64,000 bases of DNA from Paguma larvata (GCA_030068075.1 CM057830.1:21174247-21238246); one strand, 5' to 3'. Positions 1-12,530 are shown, counted from the first letter of the stretch. The notes: a model not told the origin generated them from the sequence alone. Translations and numbers: made by a program.

Positions 1-2126
1 TTATATACTTTATATACATTTGTAAAATCTTGTGACAAGTTTCTCTTCTCTGTAACTCACAGTATAGAACATTAGCATGATCTTGATAATTTCAGTCGTT
101 TAATGAATTTATGAATAAAGTCCAAACTGTGATACAAATATTGATCAAAGAAGGCTAAAGTTTATAGATCTCTGTGTAAACACAAGACTCATTATGGGTA
201 AAATAATGATTTTTTAAAGAATTAGGTCATAGTGATACCATACCCAGAGCTCATAGAAGGCAGAACCTTTATCATCCATCTTCGAAAAAATTGAACTTTT
301 TTGGATTCTGCAAATGTTAATTATCTACTGAATAAATAGATGAATGAATGAACTCTCATGGTCTGTCATGAGGTTGACTACATTATTGACCAAGTTATTA
401 AGGAAAATCTTTAAAAATATCTTCTTTGACATGGAGTTGAGATTTTGGAAACAGAACAGGACCTTCCTTTTCCACTGGCTCTGTGAATACGAGGAGTTGC
501 CAGCCTATTACTTAGAGAGCAGGATTAAGCCATACCACTGTACAGGACAATTTACGAAAGTTATAATAAGAAAAGGCAAAGCAGAAAGGGATGTTTCTTT
601 GTTTTCAGTGGTGTGACATAAGAAACTCTTCTGGCTTGCTACTTTGAAATATCTTTCTGGTGAGTAGTAGGAACTTCCTGACCAGGATCCAAAATGAGAA
701 AGAAAAAAAGATAAAACTGTATGTCAACATTGTCAAGCATTTTGGGGTGAAAATAAGACAGTCCACTTCAAGGGAGAGAAGAAGTCACTAGTTAATTTTC
801 ACAGTGCTTGACCATGGGCAAACCTAACAACTGTCTTAAGAGGTAGGAGAGGGAAGTCAGAGGGTGATACATGTTTTGAAGCTTTGCTTGGATCGTTGAA
901 CTAGCACAATAGTTAAAAAGGGCTGGAAACCAGGGTTGGTAATACCTGATTGTCATGTGAAATTATTTAGAAAAATTTTAAAACCTTTTTGACTGAGATC
1001 TTGTCTCTCAGAAATTTGAACCTTTCATGCACTGACTTATAAATAGTACATACTTACTGCTTTAGAGATCTGGATGGAAAAAGTAATGCTTCTTGATTAT
1101 TGGTCAAAAATACCTCCAAATATTTTGAATTACAATAGCCTTTTAAGGTCATTTCCATGACTATTAATATGTGGTATACTCACATCAAATAATTAGGATA
1201 CAATAATTTTTGTTTAATCCTATGTTACAAAAATGACAATTTGAAGTTATAAACCACAATGAAAAAATATTCTGTGTATGTATGCCATGACAGCCAAAAT
1301 ATGTGATAAAATCCTATCACATCAATTTTCACATGCTGAGACAATGGAACCATACCTTGGCCCTACCTTGTAAGAAGAAAATGATCACTGCCTCATGTCA
1401 CGAGAAGATGGTGTGTGAATTCCGCTGGTAGGAGAACCATCTCTGGCTACAACAAACAAGCAAGCAAAGGCCTGGAAAAACATTCTTTTACTGAAATCAT
1501 TGTAGTCTCCTGAAGAGGTTTTAATCAGTTTATTTAAAAAATATATTTTAAAATCATACAAAGTGCTAACACATATAATAGTTACTATAGAAACACTGCA
1601 TACATGATTGACTAGATAAAGGCATTAAGTAATTTGGGTTTTGCATCAATTATCAATATACAAACCACTACTGTAGTAGAAATCTGTTGGAGAAAGGCTT
1701 TAGCTTTCAGTATGAAAGAAATCAGCAAACTTGGTTTTTGCACTAATAAAAGGCACCATGTTATCTCTCTCGCTCAGCAATACTATTTTATACACTACTA
1801 TTGCCTTAATACATTTAGCCAATTTTTATCATCTGAAAAATACTCAGTCACACTTTCACATTTTTCATTTAATGTTACCATATATAAGGAAGGGTTGAGC
1901 ATTCCCATGGGGAAAGAAAAAGGAGAGGAAGAAGGAAGTTACATTCATTTTCCTGCACATTGCTGCTTCAGACTTAGCCAAGATATTTATTACAAGTAAG
2001 AAACGATGCACTCATATTCTACAAACCTCTGGAACATCTGTACTATAAGATTTCTTTTAAGTTGTCTCCCAAGTAGTCTTAATAACCTCTGGGGTGCAAA
2101 ATAAGGCCAATAATATCTGCAGTAAT
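1..2126. other. intergenic, AT-rich, no gene seen
   Basis: No recognisable gene, RNA or well-preserved repeat was found here. Open frames at 344-616 and 1634-1999 (plus) are short, lack any family resemblance and have the composition of AT-rich noncoding DNA. Confidence 0.6.
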
Positions 2127-2376
2127 TAATTACAACTTTTTAAAAAATTTTTTTTAACATTTTAATTTATTATTGAGAGACAGAGAGAGACAGAGCATGA
2201 GCAGGGGAGGGGCAGAGAGACGGGGAGACACAGAATCTGAAGGAGGCTCCAGGCTCTGAGCTCTCAGCACAGAGCCCGACACGGGGCTCGAACTCACAAA
2301 CTGCGAGATCATGACCTGAGCCAAAGTCAGACACTTAACCGACTGAGCCACCCAGGCGCCCCTAATTACAACTTTT
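2127..2376 (-). mobile_element. CAN-SINE (tRNA-derived carnivore SINE) with target duplication
   Basis: Read on the minus strand this is a full CAN-SINE: the head GGGGCGCCTGGGTGGCTCAG, then a tRNA-like body with A and B boxes, a CT-rich stretch and an A-rich tail (T-rich on plus at 2141-2160). It is flanked by a 14-bp direct repeat, TAATTACAACTTTT, at 2127-2140 and 2363-2376, which is the target-site duplication left by L1-driven insertion. The perfect repeat indicates a fairly young copy. Confidence 0.95.
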
Positions 2377-2789
2377 ATTTAAACACTTGAGCCACATATT
2401 CTGGTCATAAAAGAAAAAATCATTCATTTTATTAAAGAAGAATATGGCCAAAGGGGAAAAAATTCTAGTTTTTTAATCTGAAGATTTTAACTTGGTTCAC
2501 AATTTCTATCTTTACATATGTATATGTATGTATCTGTATCTATCTTTTGCATCATTGAATTGACCATTATTTTACGTATTAATACAAATGTGAGAGCATA
2601 TTTTCTATTGCATTAGCAAATGGCATACAGTAAACCATAGCATTTTCCCACCAGGATATAAATGGTATGTATAGACATCATACAGAGAGTATATAAATAT
2701 GAAAATAGAACATAATTTTCTTATGCTTTTCATAAATTCAATATCCCATCTATATATGTGAGTAAAAATTTTATAAATACTTGAATGTA

Positions 2790-3195
2790 CCATGCTCTCT
2801 CTTCTAACTCTTCAAATATGGATTTTCTCTGCCTTGAACACTATCAAGTTCAGTATTGATGTCACTTTCCTCTGAAAACACTTCCCTGCCCCCTCCAAGT
2901 CAAGATGAGTGTTCTTGTTAGGTATCCCTGGAACATCCATACTTCTCTGCCATAACGTTTATCAAATGTTGATTTTTTATATTGTTTCTTTTCTGCTACT
3001 GAAACTTTTCTCTGTTAAGGCAGTAATTAGCTTATTCTTATTCACCTTTTTAACCTCTGACTCTATGAGAATGTCTGGCACCTAATGTGTTTGAAATAAA
3101 ATATTTTTGATTGAAGGAGAGTAGTAAACTCAGTATCTAGGAGAATATCTAGAACATAGTATTTGCTCAATAAATATTTGTTTAAACATGCACTA
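2790..3195 (+). mobile_element. L2-type LINE 3' end
   Basis: The stretch has the L2 3'-end layout: a CT-rich part with 'cacttccctgccccctcc', then 'tgtctggcacctaatg', and the closing 'gtatttgctcaataaatatttgt' at about 3160-3183, which is the usual L2 terminus. It is strongly diverged and noncoding. Confidence 0.6.
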
Positions 3196-6074
3196 TTATC
3201 TTTAGAAGAACTGCCACCTCCTGCTATAACCATAAGTTCACTTATGAAGTGGCAAATCAAAGGTTTTATTTCAATTCCCAGAAATTTTTATTCCTAAATC
3301 ATCAATATGGATCAAAAATGGAAGAATGTATATGGAACTGGATTTTGTAACTGAATCAGGGATGTAACCATGATACTAACCAAGGCCCATTTTTTTGAAT
3401 AGGAAATGTATAAAAGCATCCTGGAAAAAAAGCAGTGAAATTCTCACATGGCGGCATAATCTACAATACCTTCATCTGGACTCATACAAAGATTTCAGGG
3501 ATGGTTTTCCAAAGCAGTTTGCAGGATCGGGCTCAGTGACATTATAGGTTATTTTTACCTGTACATATTCTAGTTTGTGAATTGTGCTTTTGGATAAATC
3601 CCAGAGCTGAGATCCATAAGTAAACTTGTAATAGGATTGAAGTCTCAGTTGAATTGCCATAAGCTGACCCATTGCCAACCCACTATTCAGTCTGGAATGA
3701 ATGCTCAGTCAAGCAACCTTCTAGATTTTTAATACATTAGACCTTCTGCAAATTATACTTTAGGTGATATATTTCAAAGAAGGATATTTTAATGTGAAAA
3801 CAGGACACTAATTCTTAACTGTTTAAAGAATTTCAGTTGTAAATATTGAGTTATACACATTTATGGGTATATATCTTGCAGCTATAAATTATTTGAATTA
3901 TTCTATCATGTAAAAATAATTTTTATCAAATGTAATGGGCAAAATCAATACGAATATTAGTGTTTTACTTTGTACATACGATTAGTTACAACGACAGATA
4001 TTTACTCAGTACCTATTGCATTATTAGTAACTTCTTAATAGCAGCTTTTATGGATTTCAATCTTAAATTCACTTTCTTACTCTGCAATTTCAATTAATTC
4101 TATATGATCAAGGACTCTAGCAATAAAATGAATTCTTAATTGTACATTAAACATATTATATTTCTCAATTTGAGTCCATCATTCTGGGCATATTCAACAG
4201 TTCAACATAAAATTCAAAAACTTGTACTTATTAGTTATATAATGATACAGTTAAATAAAGACACAAGTAAAATATAGAGTGATTTAGGAACACATCATTT
4301 ATAGATGTACTGCATAGTATGACTCCATGTATGATTTCTCACTCTATAAGATCTGTTCATATTAATCTATATCAGAATCTAAAACTAAGAATAAAGCAAA
4401 ACTCTGTGGCCTCTTGATGCACAATACGCCAGAATTGCTATTTCAAAATAAGTTACATTTTAACCTTAATCCTGAAGAATAGTACCCATGTTAATACACT
4501 AACAAAAACAAAGCTGCTTAATTAAATCACGAATTACTGAATTTATGACTGATTCAGTATCACTTATCCAAGTCCTTAGAAAGAGTTGCTTTATACTTTC
4601 TATTGTGGATATCCACTAAAATACCATGTTTTCCTAGTTTCATATTTCACACACTAAAATAACTGTGCATGAAATCTTCTGAAAGGATTCTATTCTTCTG
4701 ATTGTGACTGGATTCCCAAATCAAGCCATTGGCCCAACTAATTAATCATGTGTAATTTTAAAAGTGTATGTCAGCATACTATTTTCAGGTCAAATTTCAA
4801 TAGAAATAGGGTTAGCTTCCTATTCCTTATCAGTTTCTTTTTAGTGTGCATCCATGGTGGGCTACACAAGCCCAAACTCCATAACACGATCTGGGATCTG
4901 AGAAGGCAAATACTTTATTTTTATAAACCAGCTTCTATCCCTTTACTCCACTCTCACCCTTGGTGTTCATTGACTAGATTAAAGTCAATTTTTCTGTTAT
5001 ATAAATAGTTCCCTTGTTGAAGCTACTGTATAATCTTCATTTTCATTAACAATAACTATTCATCATTGTAAGAATTTCATTGCCAGAACCTGTGCGATTA
5101 GTACTAGCAGGTACTTGAAGAGCTCACTGTGTTTATCATTAGTTATACTGGCAAATAGCAAGCAATTCTTTGCATGTCAGTCCCTTATTAGCTACAACTA
5201 TATCCTCAGATAACTATGAAAACCTTTTTATGTTCATTATTAAATTTTACTACTTAAACCGCAATGGCTTAAAAACAGGATAAAATGATCCTGTCAGATC
5301 TTACAACAGGAATCCTAGTGATACATTTCGAAATTATCAGGTTATTTTATTTTTTCCTATTTCTTATATAAGAATATCCAAAGCAAAAATGACTTAGAGA
5401 ACTGTTTTTATTGGTGGACTCAATATTTTGTTGGCTAAATTTGACCAGGGAATGGAAAGTAAATTGAAATAATATTTCAATACATTTATATTGCCCTGGC
5501 ATTACAGAATGAGTGTATAACCGTTAGCACTACATACAGTACAAAAAATCCTCAACAATAAATCCGAGCCAAAAAAAATCAGCCCGGATTGAATAAAGGA
5601 TAAAAAAGAGCATAAACTGTTTCCCATTTTCTTATTTCTCCAAAGTATTCCAAATTATCTCTCCATGGGCTTTTAGAAGATAATGGAGAATATTTTCAAA
5701 GCCATGCTAAAGAATAGAATGTCAGTGAAGCAATACTTCAAGAAAAATGGAGTTACCCCAACCTCTTTAGAAGAGCTGGGAGAAAGACAAGAGAATACCC
5801 TCTGTTTACAGGAAAGTATTATTTTCCGTAATAGTGGAGATTGTTCCAACTATGTCTGTTTCCTGGAAAGATCTGTGTAAATTGGTTTGATTTTTTTCCT
5901 AAAATGTTTGTTATAATTCTCTGGCCAAGCCAACTGGGATAGAAGTTTTCTTTGGAAAATAATTTTCATAGTTTATTCAATTTATCTAGTAGTTATACAA
6001 CTGACTGTTCAGTCACTTTTGTTTTTGTTTTGTAATTTGGCAACTTCATAAAAATTTCCCAGTTTCATGGTATA
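3196..6074. other. intergenic, no gene seen
   Basis: AT-rich DNA without a recognisable gene. A minus-strand open frame at 3472-3678 (68 codons) and plus frames at 4748-5008 and 5683-5880 match no family I know and are of the size expected by chance. Confidence 0.5.
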
Positions 6075-6465
6075 GAGTTCGAGTGTCCCCTAAATTCATA
6101 TTGGAACCTAGTTCTCAATGTGAAGATGTTAAGAGATGGGCCCTTTGGAAGGTGATTAGGTCTTGAGGGTATAGCCCTCGTGAATGGTATTAGAATCCTT
6201 AAAAGAAAAGGCTAGAGAGCTCCCCTACCTCTTTCCACCCTGAGAGGACACAAAAAAATATATATTATCTGTGAACCAGGAAGCAGACTTTCACCAGACA
6301 CTGAATATCCCAGCACCTTGACCTTGGACTTCCAGTCTCTGGAATTGTAAGAAATAAATTTCTGTTCTTTCTAAGTCACTAAGTCTATGGTGTCCTGTTA
6401 TAGCATTGTTGATAAGCCATCCAGTCTGTATTATTCTGTATAGCAGCTCTAATGGACCAAGATAG
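6075..6465 (+). mobile_element. MaLR-family LTR (MST/MLT1-like)
   Basis: The order of motifs is that of MST/MLT1 solo LTRs: 'cccctaaattcatattggaacct', 'gggccctttggaaggtgattaggtc', 'gtgaaccaggaagcagactttcaccagacactgaat', 'accttggacttccagtctctggaattgtaagaaataaatttctgtt' (polyadenylation signal AATAAA near 6355), and 'taatggaccaagatag' at the end. The subfamily is not certain. Confidence 0.8.
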
Positions 6466-6469
6466 GATT

Positions 6470-7190
6470 CTTCATATTATCATTTCATGATCTCTTTTGA
6501 TATCTACTGAATTTGTAAAGATGCTTCTATCTTTATGGCTTATAGTTATTCTGTCTTCTCTCTTCATTTTTCTGGCATAAATGATTATCTCCCATTGTAT
6601 GTTATTATTTTTTTGTTCTGCTTTCGAGTTTACTATTCTTGGTAATGATCTATTTTCCCTATAATTTCATTATGATCATCATTAGCAGTATAATTCATTA
6701 TCATTGAAATGGTAATTTCCATTATAATCTTGCTTTTGACCTAATGGGTAATTTTAAATTCTCTTTTTTTAAAAAAATTTTAATGCTTTATTTATTTTTT
6801 GAGAAAGAGGGGCAAGCCAGGGAGGGGCAAAGAGAGAAGGGGACAGAGGATCCAAAGTGGGCTCTGCGCTGACAGGCTGACAGCAGTGAGTCTGATGCAG
6901 GGCTTTAACTCACAAACTGTGAGATCATGACCTGAGCCAAAGTCAGACCCTCAAGTGACTAAGCCACCCAGGCACCCCTCTTTTATAATTTTATCTCAAA
7001 TATTGCAAGGATTACTTATCTTTTTATATTGATTTCTAACACAGTTATATAGAGAAAAGAGAAAAAAGAAGCTCTGAATGTTTTCAGTTCCTTGAGATTC
7101 CTTGAGATTTGCCTCATGATCCACTATATGGTCACCTTTGATAAGTTTTCAATGCATGCTTGAGAAACTGTGTATTCTGCAATTCCTCCT
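6470..7190 (-). mobile_element. LINE-1 remnant (antisense), split by a SINE
   Basis: The plus strand reads as antisense ORF2-type L1 sequence: 'ccactatatggtcacctttgataagttttcaatgcatgcttgagaaactgtgtattctgc' at about 7122-7183 corresponds to a well-known segment of mammalian L1. The left part (6470-6762) is weaker. A CAN-SINE sits inside at 6763-6978. It is noncoding. Confidence 0.6.
6763..6978 (-). mobile_element. CAN-SINE
   Basis: Minus-strand CAN-SINE: head at 6960-6978 ('aagccacccaggcacccc' on plus), B-box region 'gagatcatgacctgagccaaagtcag', and T-rich plus-strand start at 6763. The body has more substitutions than other copies in the window (for example 'ggctttaactcac'), so it is one of the older insertions. 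Confidence 0.9.
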
Positions 7191-7194
7191 CAAA

Positions 7195-7370
7195 TCAATA
7201 AGTATATGAAAGAAAACCTAACTTTAAAAATGAACAAAAGACTTGAAAAGGCACTTCACAGAAGAAGAGGCCCAAAAAGAGGGTGAATATGTAAAGTTTC
7301 TAAGTATCATTATTCTTTGAAGAAATACAAAGTGAAATCTTAGTAGGATACTTTTATACACCTATCTAAA
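7195..7370 (+). mobile_element. LINE-1 ORF2 fragment
   Basis: 'aaaaatgaacaaaagacttgaaaaggcacttcacagaagaagagg' (about 7227-7271) is the conserved L1 ORF2 3' segment in sense orientation, followed by 'ttgaagaaatacaaagtgaaatc'. It is decayed and has no usable frame. Confidence 0.7.
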
Positions 7371-7690
7371 TGTGTCATTTCACTGTGTTCAAGTTTCCAT
7401 TGTTTCTGTTAAAATACTTTCTAATCAATATATATATGCTACTTGGACTTTGTAGGAATTTATCAATTTTTAATATTGTCTGCCTTTATCTCTTCAAGTA
7501 TTTCTTTTGGTCTAACATTTATTTTCCTACTTCTGGGACTCTAATTAAAATAATGTTGGAAGTTCTTACTATATCCTGTTTATCTTACCTTTATCCCTTG
7601 TTCTGTACTTTTGTTTTTCTCTCCAAGGGTCTTGGAGTCTTATTTGGTTTTAGAATTTCTATTTGGTTTATCTGAAAATCTACTGCTACT
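7371..7690 (-). mobile_element. possible L1-family antisense fragment
   Basis: Phrases such as 'cttctgggactctaattaaaataatgttgg' (7530-7560) resemble antisense L1 sequence. The plus-strand open frame at 7370-7675 is hydrophobic and fits no protein family, so I read it as a by-product of T-rich antisense repeat. Confidence 0.35.
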
Positions 7691-7859
7691 TTTATGTGGT
7701 TCCTAGTTCTTTGTCAGGTGCTGACAAATTCTTAGGTGCTTTTCAATTGTCACCTCATTGACATAACAAAAGACACCTCTAAAGCTCTCCTCACTTAGGA
7801 AATTCCAAGAGTTTTTTACAAATTCTGTGCCAGAAAGGGGATAAAGACTAAATAGATAT

Positions 7860-8167
7860 ATTTCTTAATATAAAACACAGTATCACGCCAGAGGACATTA
7901 TGCTAAGTGAAACAAGCCAAACACAGAATGACAAATACTGTATGATCTCACGTATGTGTGGAATCTAAAAAACTCAAACAGAAGCAGACAATAGAATGAA
8001 GGTTGCCAAGACTGAGGATGGGGGAAATGTGGAAATGTTGGTAAAGGATACAAACTCTCAGTGATAAGACAAATATATGCTGTGGATCTAATGTACAGCA
8101 TAGTGATCAGTTAGTACTGTATTATATACCTTAAACTTGCTACAAGAGTAAATCTTGAGTGGTCTCA

Positions 8168-8209
<42 letters not shown>

Positions 8210-8310
8210 GATAACTGAGATGATAGATGTGTTAATCAACTTGATAATGGTAATCATTTCACAATGTATATGTATTTCAAGTCTGAAACAATCATCATAT
8301 TAATTCAAAT
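7860..8310 (+). mobile_element. LINE-1 3' end with internal CA repeat
   Basis: 'gaggacattatgctaagtgaaacaagccaaacacagaatgacaaatactgtatgatctcac' is the conserved L1 ORF2 3' terminus, followed by the 3' UTR with 'ttaaacttgctacaagagtaaatcttgagtggtctcacc'. A (CA)n expansion at 8169-8208 interrupts the 3' UTR, which resumes at 8209. Confidence 0.8.
8169..8208. repeat. (CA)20 microsatellite
   Basis: Forty bases of pure CA dinucleotide inside an L1 3' UTR; likely length-variable. Confidence 0.98.
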
Positions 8311-8432
8311 TAATGAAGTTAAGGTATATCCCTCTTTTTGGGCTCTCAGTTTTTTAAGGATTAGTTTTTTCTAATAGCTTTCTTGAAATATAATTCACAT
8401 ATTAAACAACTCACCCATTGAATGGGTGTATA

Positions 8433-8434
8433 CA

Positions 8435-8465
<31 letters not shown>

Positions 8466-8468
8466 GTG
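8433..8468. repeat. compound (TG)n(TA)n microsatellite
   Basis: A TG run grading into a TA run. It lies beside further L1-tail-like sequence at 8470-8600, which ends 'tatctcaacaaagctggaaaaa'. Confidence 0.9.
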
Positions 8469-8619
8469 CATAAGTATATTTATATTAAATTATCACATTG
8501 TATACTTTAAAAATAATGTTGTACAATCTAAGTATATACAGGTTTCATTTGTCAATCATATCTCAACAAAGCTGGAAAAATATAAAGATAAGATTTTTTG
8601 GACAAAAAAAGGTTTAAGT

Positions 8620-9720
8620 AAAAATTTTTAAATAATTCTCAGGACACAATAATAAAAAGACAAATGACTCAAATAAAAAAAAAAGACAAAGAATCTGAAT
8701 AGACATTTCTCCAAAGAAGATATAGAAATGGCCAATAAATCATGAAAAGATATTCAATATCATTAGTCCTCAGTAAGAGGACTTCACACCCGGTAGGATG
8801 ACTATAAAGAAAAAGTCAGATAATAACAAAGATTGGTGAGCATGTAGAGAAACTGAAATCCTCATTCACTGCTAGGAGTAATGCAAAATGATGTAGTCAC
8901 TTTGGAAAGCAGCGTCCTCAAAAAGGTAGACATAGAGTTACCAGCATTTTCATTCCTAGGTTTATATTGTAGAAAAATGAAAATACATATCCACACAAAA
9001 ACTTGCACATATTTGTTCATAGCATCATTATGCATAACACCCAAAAGGTAAACACAATCTAGGATTCATCAGCTGATGAACAGGCAAACAAAAATGTGAT
9101 ATATTCATACAATGGAATCGTATTTGGCTACGAGAAGAAATGAAGTACTGATAAAGGCTACAACATGGAAAAATGTTACAAACGCTAGGCTAAGTAAAAA
9201 AAGCCAGTCACAAAAGGCCACATGCTGTATGATTCTTTTCACGTGAAAGATCTAGACTAGCAAATATATAGAGATAGAAGTAGAATGGTGGCTGCTTATG
9301 GTTGGGACACTAAGGGATGATAGGTAAACAGTATAGGTTTTCTTTTTGAGGTGATAAAAATGTCTTGAAATTTACTGTGATGAGTGTACAATTCTGTGAA
9401 TATACCAAAACCATTGAATTGTACACATTAAAATTTTTTAGTGTTTATTTTATTTTAGAGAGAGAGAGAGAGAGAGAAAGAGAGACAGAGCATGAGTGAG
9501 GGAGGGGGAGAGAGAGAGAGAGGGAAATACAGAATCCCAAGCAGGCTCCAGGCTCTGAGCTGTCAGGACAGAGCCTGTCACAGGGCTCAAACCCATGAAC
9601 TGAGAGATCATGACTGGAACCAAAGTTGGACTCTCAACCAACTGAACCACCCAGGTATCCCAAACTGTACACATTAAATATATGAATTGTTTGCTATATG
9701 AATTGTATTTCAATAAGGTT
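8620..9720 (+). mobile_element. LINE-1 ORF2 3' end and 3' UTR, split by a SINE
   Basis: A long run of sense L1 sequence. Landmarks are 'agacatttctccaaagaagatatagaaatggcc' (8701-8733), 'cacacccggtaggatgactataa', 'tgatgaacaggcaaacaaaaatgtgatatattcatacaatggaat' (9073-9118) and the terminal 'ccattgaattgtacacattaaa'. A CAN-SINE at 9430-9661 interrupts the end and duplicates 'aattgtacacattaaa' as 'aactgtacacattaaa'. Stops and indels throughout show it is inactive. Confidence 0.85.
9430..9661 (-). mobile_element. CAN-SINE inserted in L1 tail
   Basis: Minus-strand CAN-SINE: head 'ccacccaggtatccc' at 9648-9661, GA-rich (CT-rich on minus) segment at 9459-9524. The duplicated L1 tail sequence on both sides marks the target site. 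Confidence 0.93.
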
Positions 9721-10458
9721 ATTAGGAAAAAAATAATCCTTAAAAAAAAACCTGAGAGCCCAAAGGGAAGGATATACAACAACTTCATTAATTTGAATTT
9801 AAAAGGATGGTTACTCAGGCCTTTATGTTAACCTGCATTTTGATTAGTAAATGCTGGTGATATTTAATCCAAAAAGCAAATAAAGCATACACTATAGATA
9901 TAGAGGCAGGCTTATCCTTTATAGACATGTTCATCTCAGTTTATGTAACCTCAGACCATAAAGCAATAAACAGTTTCACAGTGATGGTTCTTACATGTTC
10001 TCCTTCTGTTTAAGTATGTGTTACTTGCAATAACAGGCAATCAATATTACATGGTATAACCATTATCTTTGCTCATTCAATTATTGTGACCATGTTTTTC
10101 GATAAAGCAAACTGTAGGAAATACCAATAAACTTGTTAAATTTACATATGACTTAATTTCTATAAATTGATAGTTACAAAAATTTCATTTAGCTTTTCCT
10201 CAGGAAGAACTACTTCTAGACCTATAATTGTATAATATACCAATATGGAAAGGCACTAAGATATTCCTATTTTGGTACTGAATAAAACCAAGATCAACTT
10301 AGTAAGCACCAACATGGTAACGAAAAGGCCCTTTACAGCTGTTATTAAAGAAAGATAATTGCTGGCTTTGATCACAAGCATTTACATTTGTGAAAGAAGC
10401 AGTAGAACAGTTTATGCTCCTCAAGGTAATGCTTTCTGTAAGGCATTTTAAAGCTCTA
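9721..10458. other. intergenic, no gene seen
   Basis: AT-rich unique DNA with no recognisable gene or repeat. Confidence 0.5.
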
Positions 10459-10700
10459 CAGCTCATGTATTATATTTTTTTTAACGTTTTTATTTATTTT
10501 TGAGAGACGTAGAGACAGAGTGTGAGCGGGGGAAGGGCAGAGAGAGAGGGAGACAGAATCCAAAGCAGGCTCCAGGCTCTGAGCCATCAGCACAGAGCCC
10601 AACGCGGGGCTCAAACTCACAGACCGTGAGATCATGACCTGAGCTGAAGTCAGCTGCTTAACCAACTGAGCCACCCAAGCGCCCCCAGCTCATGTATTAT
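10459..10700 (-). mobile_element. CAN-SINE with target duplication
   Basis: A complete minus-strand copy flanked by the perfect 15-bp direct repeat CAGCTCATGTATTAT at 10459-10473 and 10686-10700. Head, B box ('gctcaaactcacagacc' on plus) and CT-rich part are all present. Confidence 0.96.
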
Positions 10701-10789
10701 AAACAGGCAATCCTTGTGTAGTTCAAAAATAAAACAAAACATTGAACTTGTCTTTCAAAACACTGAACTTGTCTTTGTGTTACAGCACA

Positions 10790-10893
10790 TTATATATGTA
10801 TGTATGTATATGTATGTGTGTATATATATATACACATATATATACATTATGTATGTATATATGTATATATATGTGTGCTATATATATATATAA
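10790..10893. repeat. (TATG/TA)n low-complexity microsatellite
   Basis: About 100 bases of alternating TATG, TG and TA units. A plus-strand open frame over it (10800-11024) is only a translated repeat. Confidence 0.9.
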
Positions 10894-11689
10894 AGCACTG
10901 GAATAAAACTATCAGTTTAAATATAGACTGCAATGATGTTATGACTCAGCAAAAATGTTTTAAGGGAGTAAATAGTATACATGAGAGAGAGAGAAACAGA
11001 AAGACAGAGAATTATCTGCTCTAAACTTGCTGATACTTGAAAGTAATTGTATCAAGATAAAATAATAGCTAATGACTCAATCAGAAAAGTATACAAATTT
11101 CTGAAGATAAAATTGAAGAGATTAAATTTTATTGTCATCTTAATTCGATATAATTGTTTTCTAAAATACTAGCAGATCAGAAAAAGAATACACCACTCCA
11201 GAATTCATCATCTTTCTTTTTGTAATTTTAGTAGCAATGCTCATGTGATATATACTTCTATAGTTCTGTTACAGCAACTGTTGTAGAAGAAAAATTAAAT
11301 TTATAGAAACGAATTAAAATTCACCCAAGACTTTGTATGAATTCAGCAGAAGTCATGGTTGTACAAACTCTACTATATATCACTTTGAATGTGTAAGATC
11401 TAAATATAAGTGAGCAGGTGACCCATACAGGTCCTACCTTCAATGTTTGAAGTGACTGAAGGAATAAATCACCTCAGGACCACTTGAGACTAGAGATGTA
11501 CAAGTATTGCACTAGACATTTTCGGACATTACTCTAGAATTCTTATACATTGATAGGACACAATTGATACAAATGGAAAACACATTTTAAATATTGAAAA
11601 GCTAGAATCTTTTACTAAGTGTGAAAATAACATCAAATAGAGGCTCTAATTCTGGCAAGTTTGCGGCCTGCTAAAACTGCTTTTCAATG
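10894..11689. other. intergenic, no gene seen
   Basis: Unique AT-rich DNA; nothing recognised. Confidence 0.5.
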
Positions 11690-12530
11690 TTCCTATAGAA
11701 GCTTCATTTGACATAGGATTCACCAAGGGCCCATATTGGCTAATGTAATAAATAAATAAATCAAATAAGGTTCTGTCTCAAGTTTCACAACCAAGGCCGT
11801 AGCATCAGGCAGCACCCTTTCATTGAACGTAACAGTTGTATCTGGCATTTCTGAGGTGCAAGCACCCTGTAGGATGAGAATTCTCCAGATACAAAAGCTT
11901 CTTGCTGTTAAAAGCTCCACATTACTTTTGTTTTATGGATTTTACTGCATCTTCATATTTCAGTTCACCTTCATTTGATGCTCGGGCAACAAGCATGGGA
12001 GTTCTCCCAAGACCCGCGGCACAGTGAACTGCAATACAATATCAAGGATCTTCATGAAATTTCTTTTTTACGAGTTTCAAACACTAATCACAAATCTGGC
12101 TGGATGGTGGTACACCATCATCAAAAGGCCAGTCCAGAAGCTGGATGCCTTCTTTCTCCAAAATGGCAGTGTGGTAAGCTGCTTCACACACACTCATAAT
12201 GGGGATAATTCTTTTCTTCTTCTTTTTTTTTTTTAAGTTTATTTATTTTGAGAGATAAACAGAGAGTAGGGGAGAGGCAGAGAGAGAGATGGAGAGAATC
12301 CCACGCAAGCTCGGCACTGTCAGTACAGAGCCCGATGTGGGGCTCAAACTCATAAACCGTGAGATCATGACCTGAGCCAAAGTCAGAAACTTAACGGACT
12401 GAGCCATCCAGGCGCCCCAGTAACTCTGTTCTCAAGTTGGACTGTGCACAGTAAGAAACCTCATATTCCTGTATGCAATCTCCACAGCAGCGGAGCAGTT
12501 CATCCCAGTTATGTTGACATAATTAAATTA
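11690..12530 (-). pseudogene. PTP4A1P: processed pseudogene of PTP4A1 (PRL-1 phosphatase)
   Basis: PTP4A1 is a small prenylated dual-specificity tyrosine phosphatase of the plasma membrane and endosomes. The minus strand from 12503 (ATG of a MNCSAAVEIAYRNMRFL-like start) to the stop at 11820-11822 matches it along its length without introns. Recognisable blocks include LEKEGIQLLDWPFDDG, the catalytic P-loop HCAAGLGR (normal HCVAGLGR), LKYEDAV and CGAFNSKKLLYLE, and a degenerate end resembling the PTP4A1 tail. The reading frame has three internal stops (after QICD, after HEDP and after SIKQK). The amino-terminal third is broken by a CAN-SINE at 12222-12418 and missing residues around it. The match 'SVCEAAYHTAILEKEG' fits PTP4A1 better than PTP4A2. 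Sequence from 11690 to 11819 is probably retrocopied 3' UTR; the outer ends are approximate. It is not expected to make protein. Confidence 0.9.
12222..12418 (-). mobile_element. CAN-SINE inside the PTP4A1 pseudogene
   Basis: Minus-strand CAN-SINE with head 'gagccatccaggcgcccc' at 12401-12418 and a T-rich plus-strand start. It interrupts the pseudogene between the MRFL block and the EKEG block, so it arrived after the retrocopy. Confidence 0.94.

Noticed and set aside
2154..2351. Recurring small proteins of the type MAQSVK..TSAQVMIS..SVSLSP at many places
   Set aside because: These are translations of CAN-SINE copies; the similarity comes from the repeat and not from a gene family.
3472..3678. 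68-codon minus frame with a protein-like look
   Set aside because: Considered as a retrocopy fragment, but I could not match it to any family and no flanking homology was visible.
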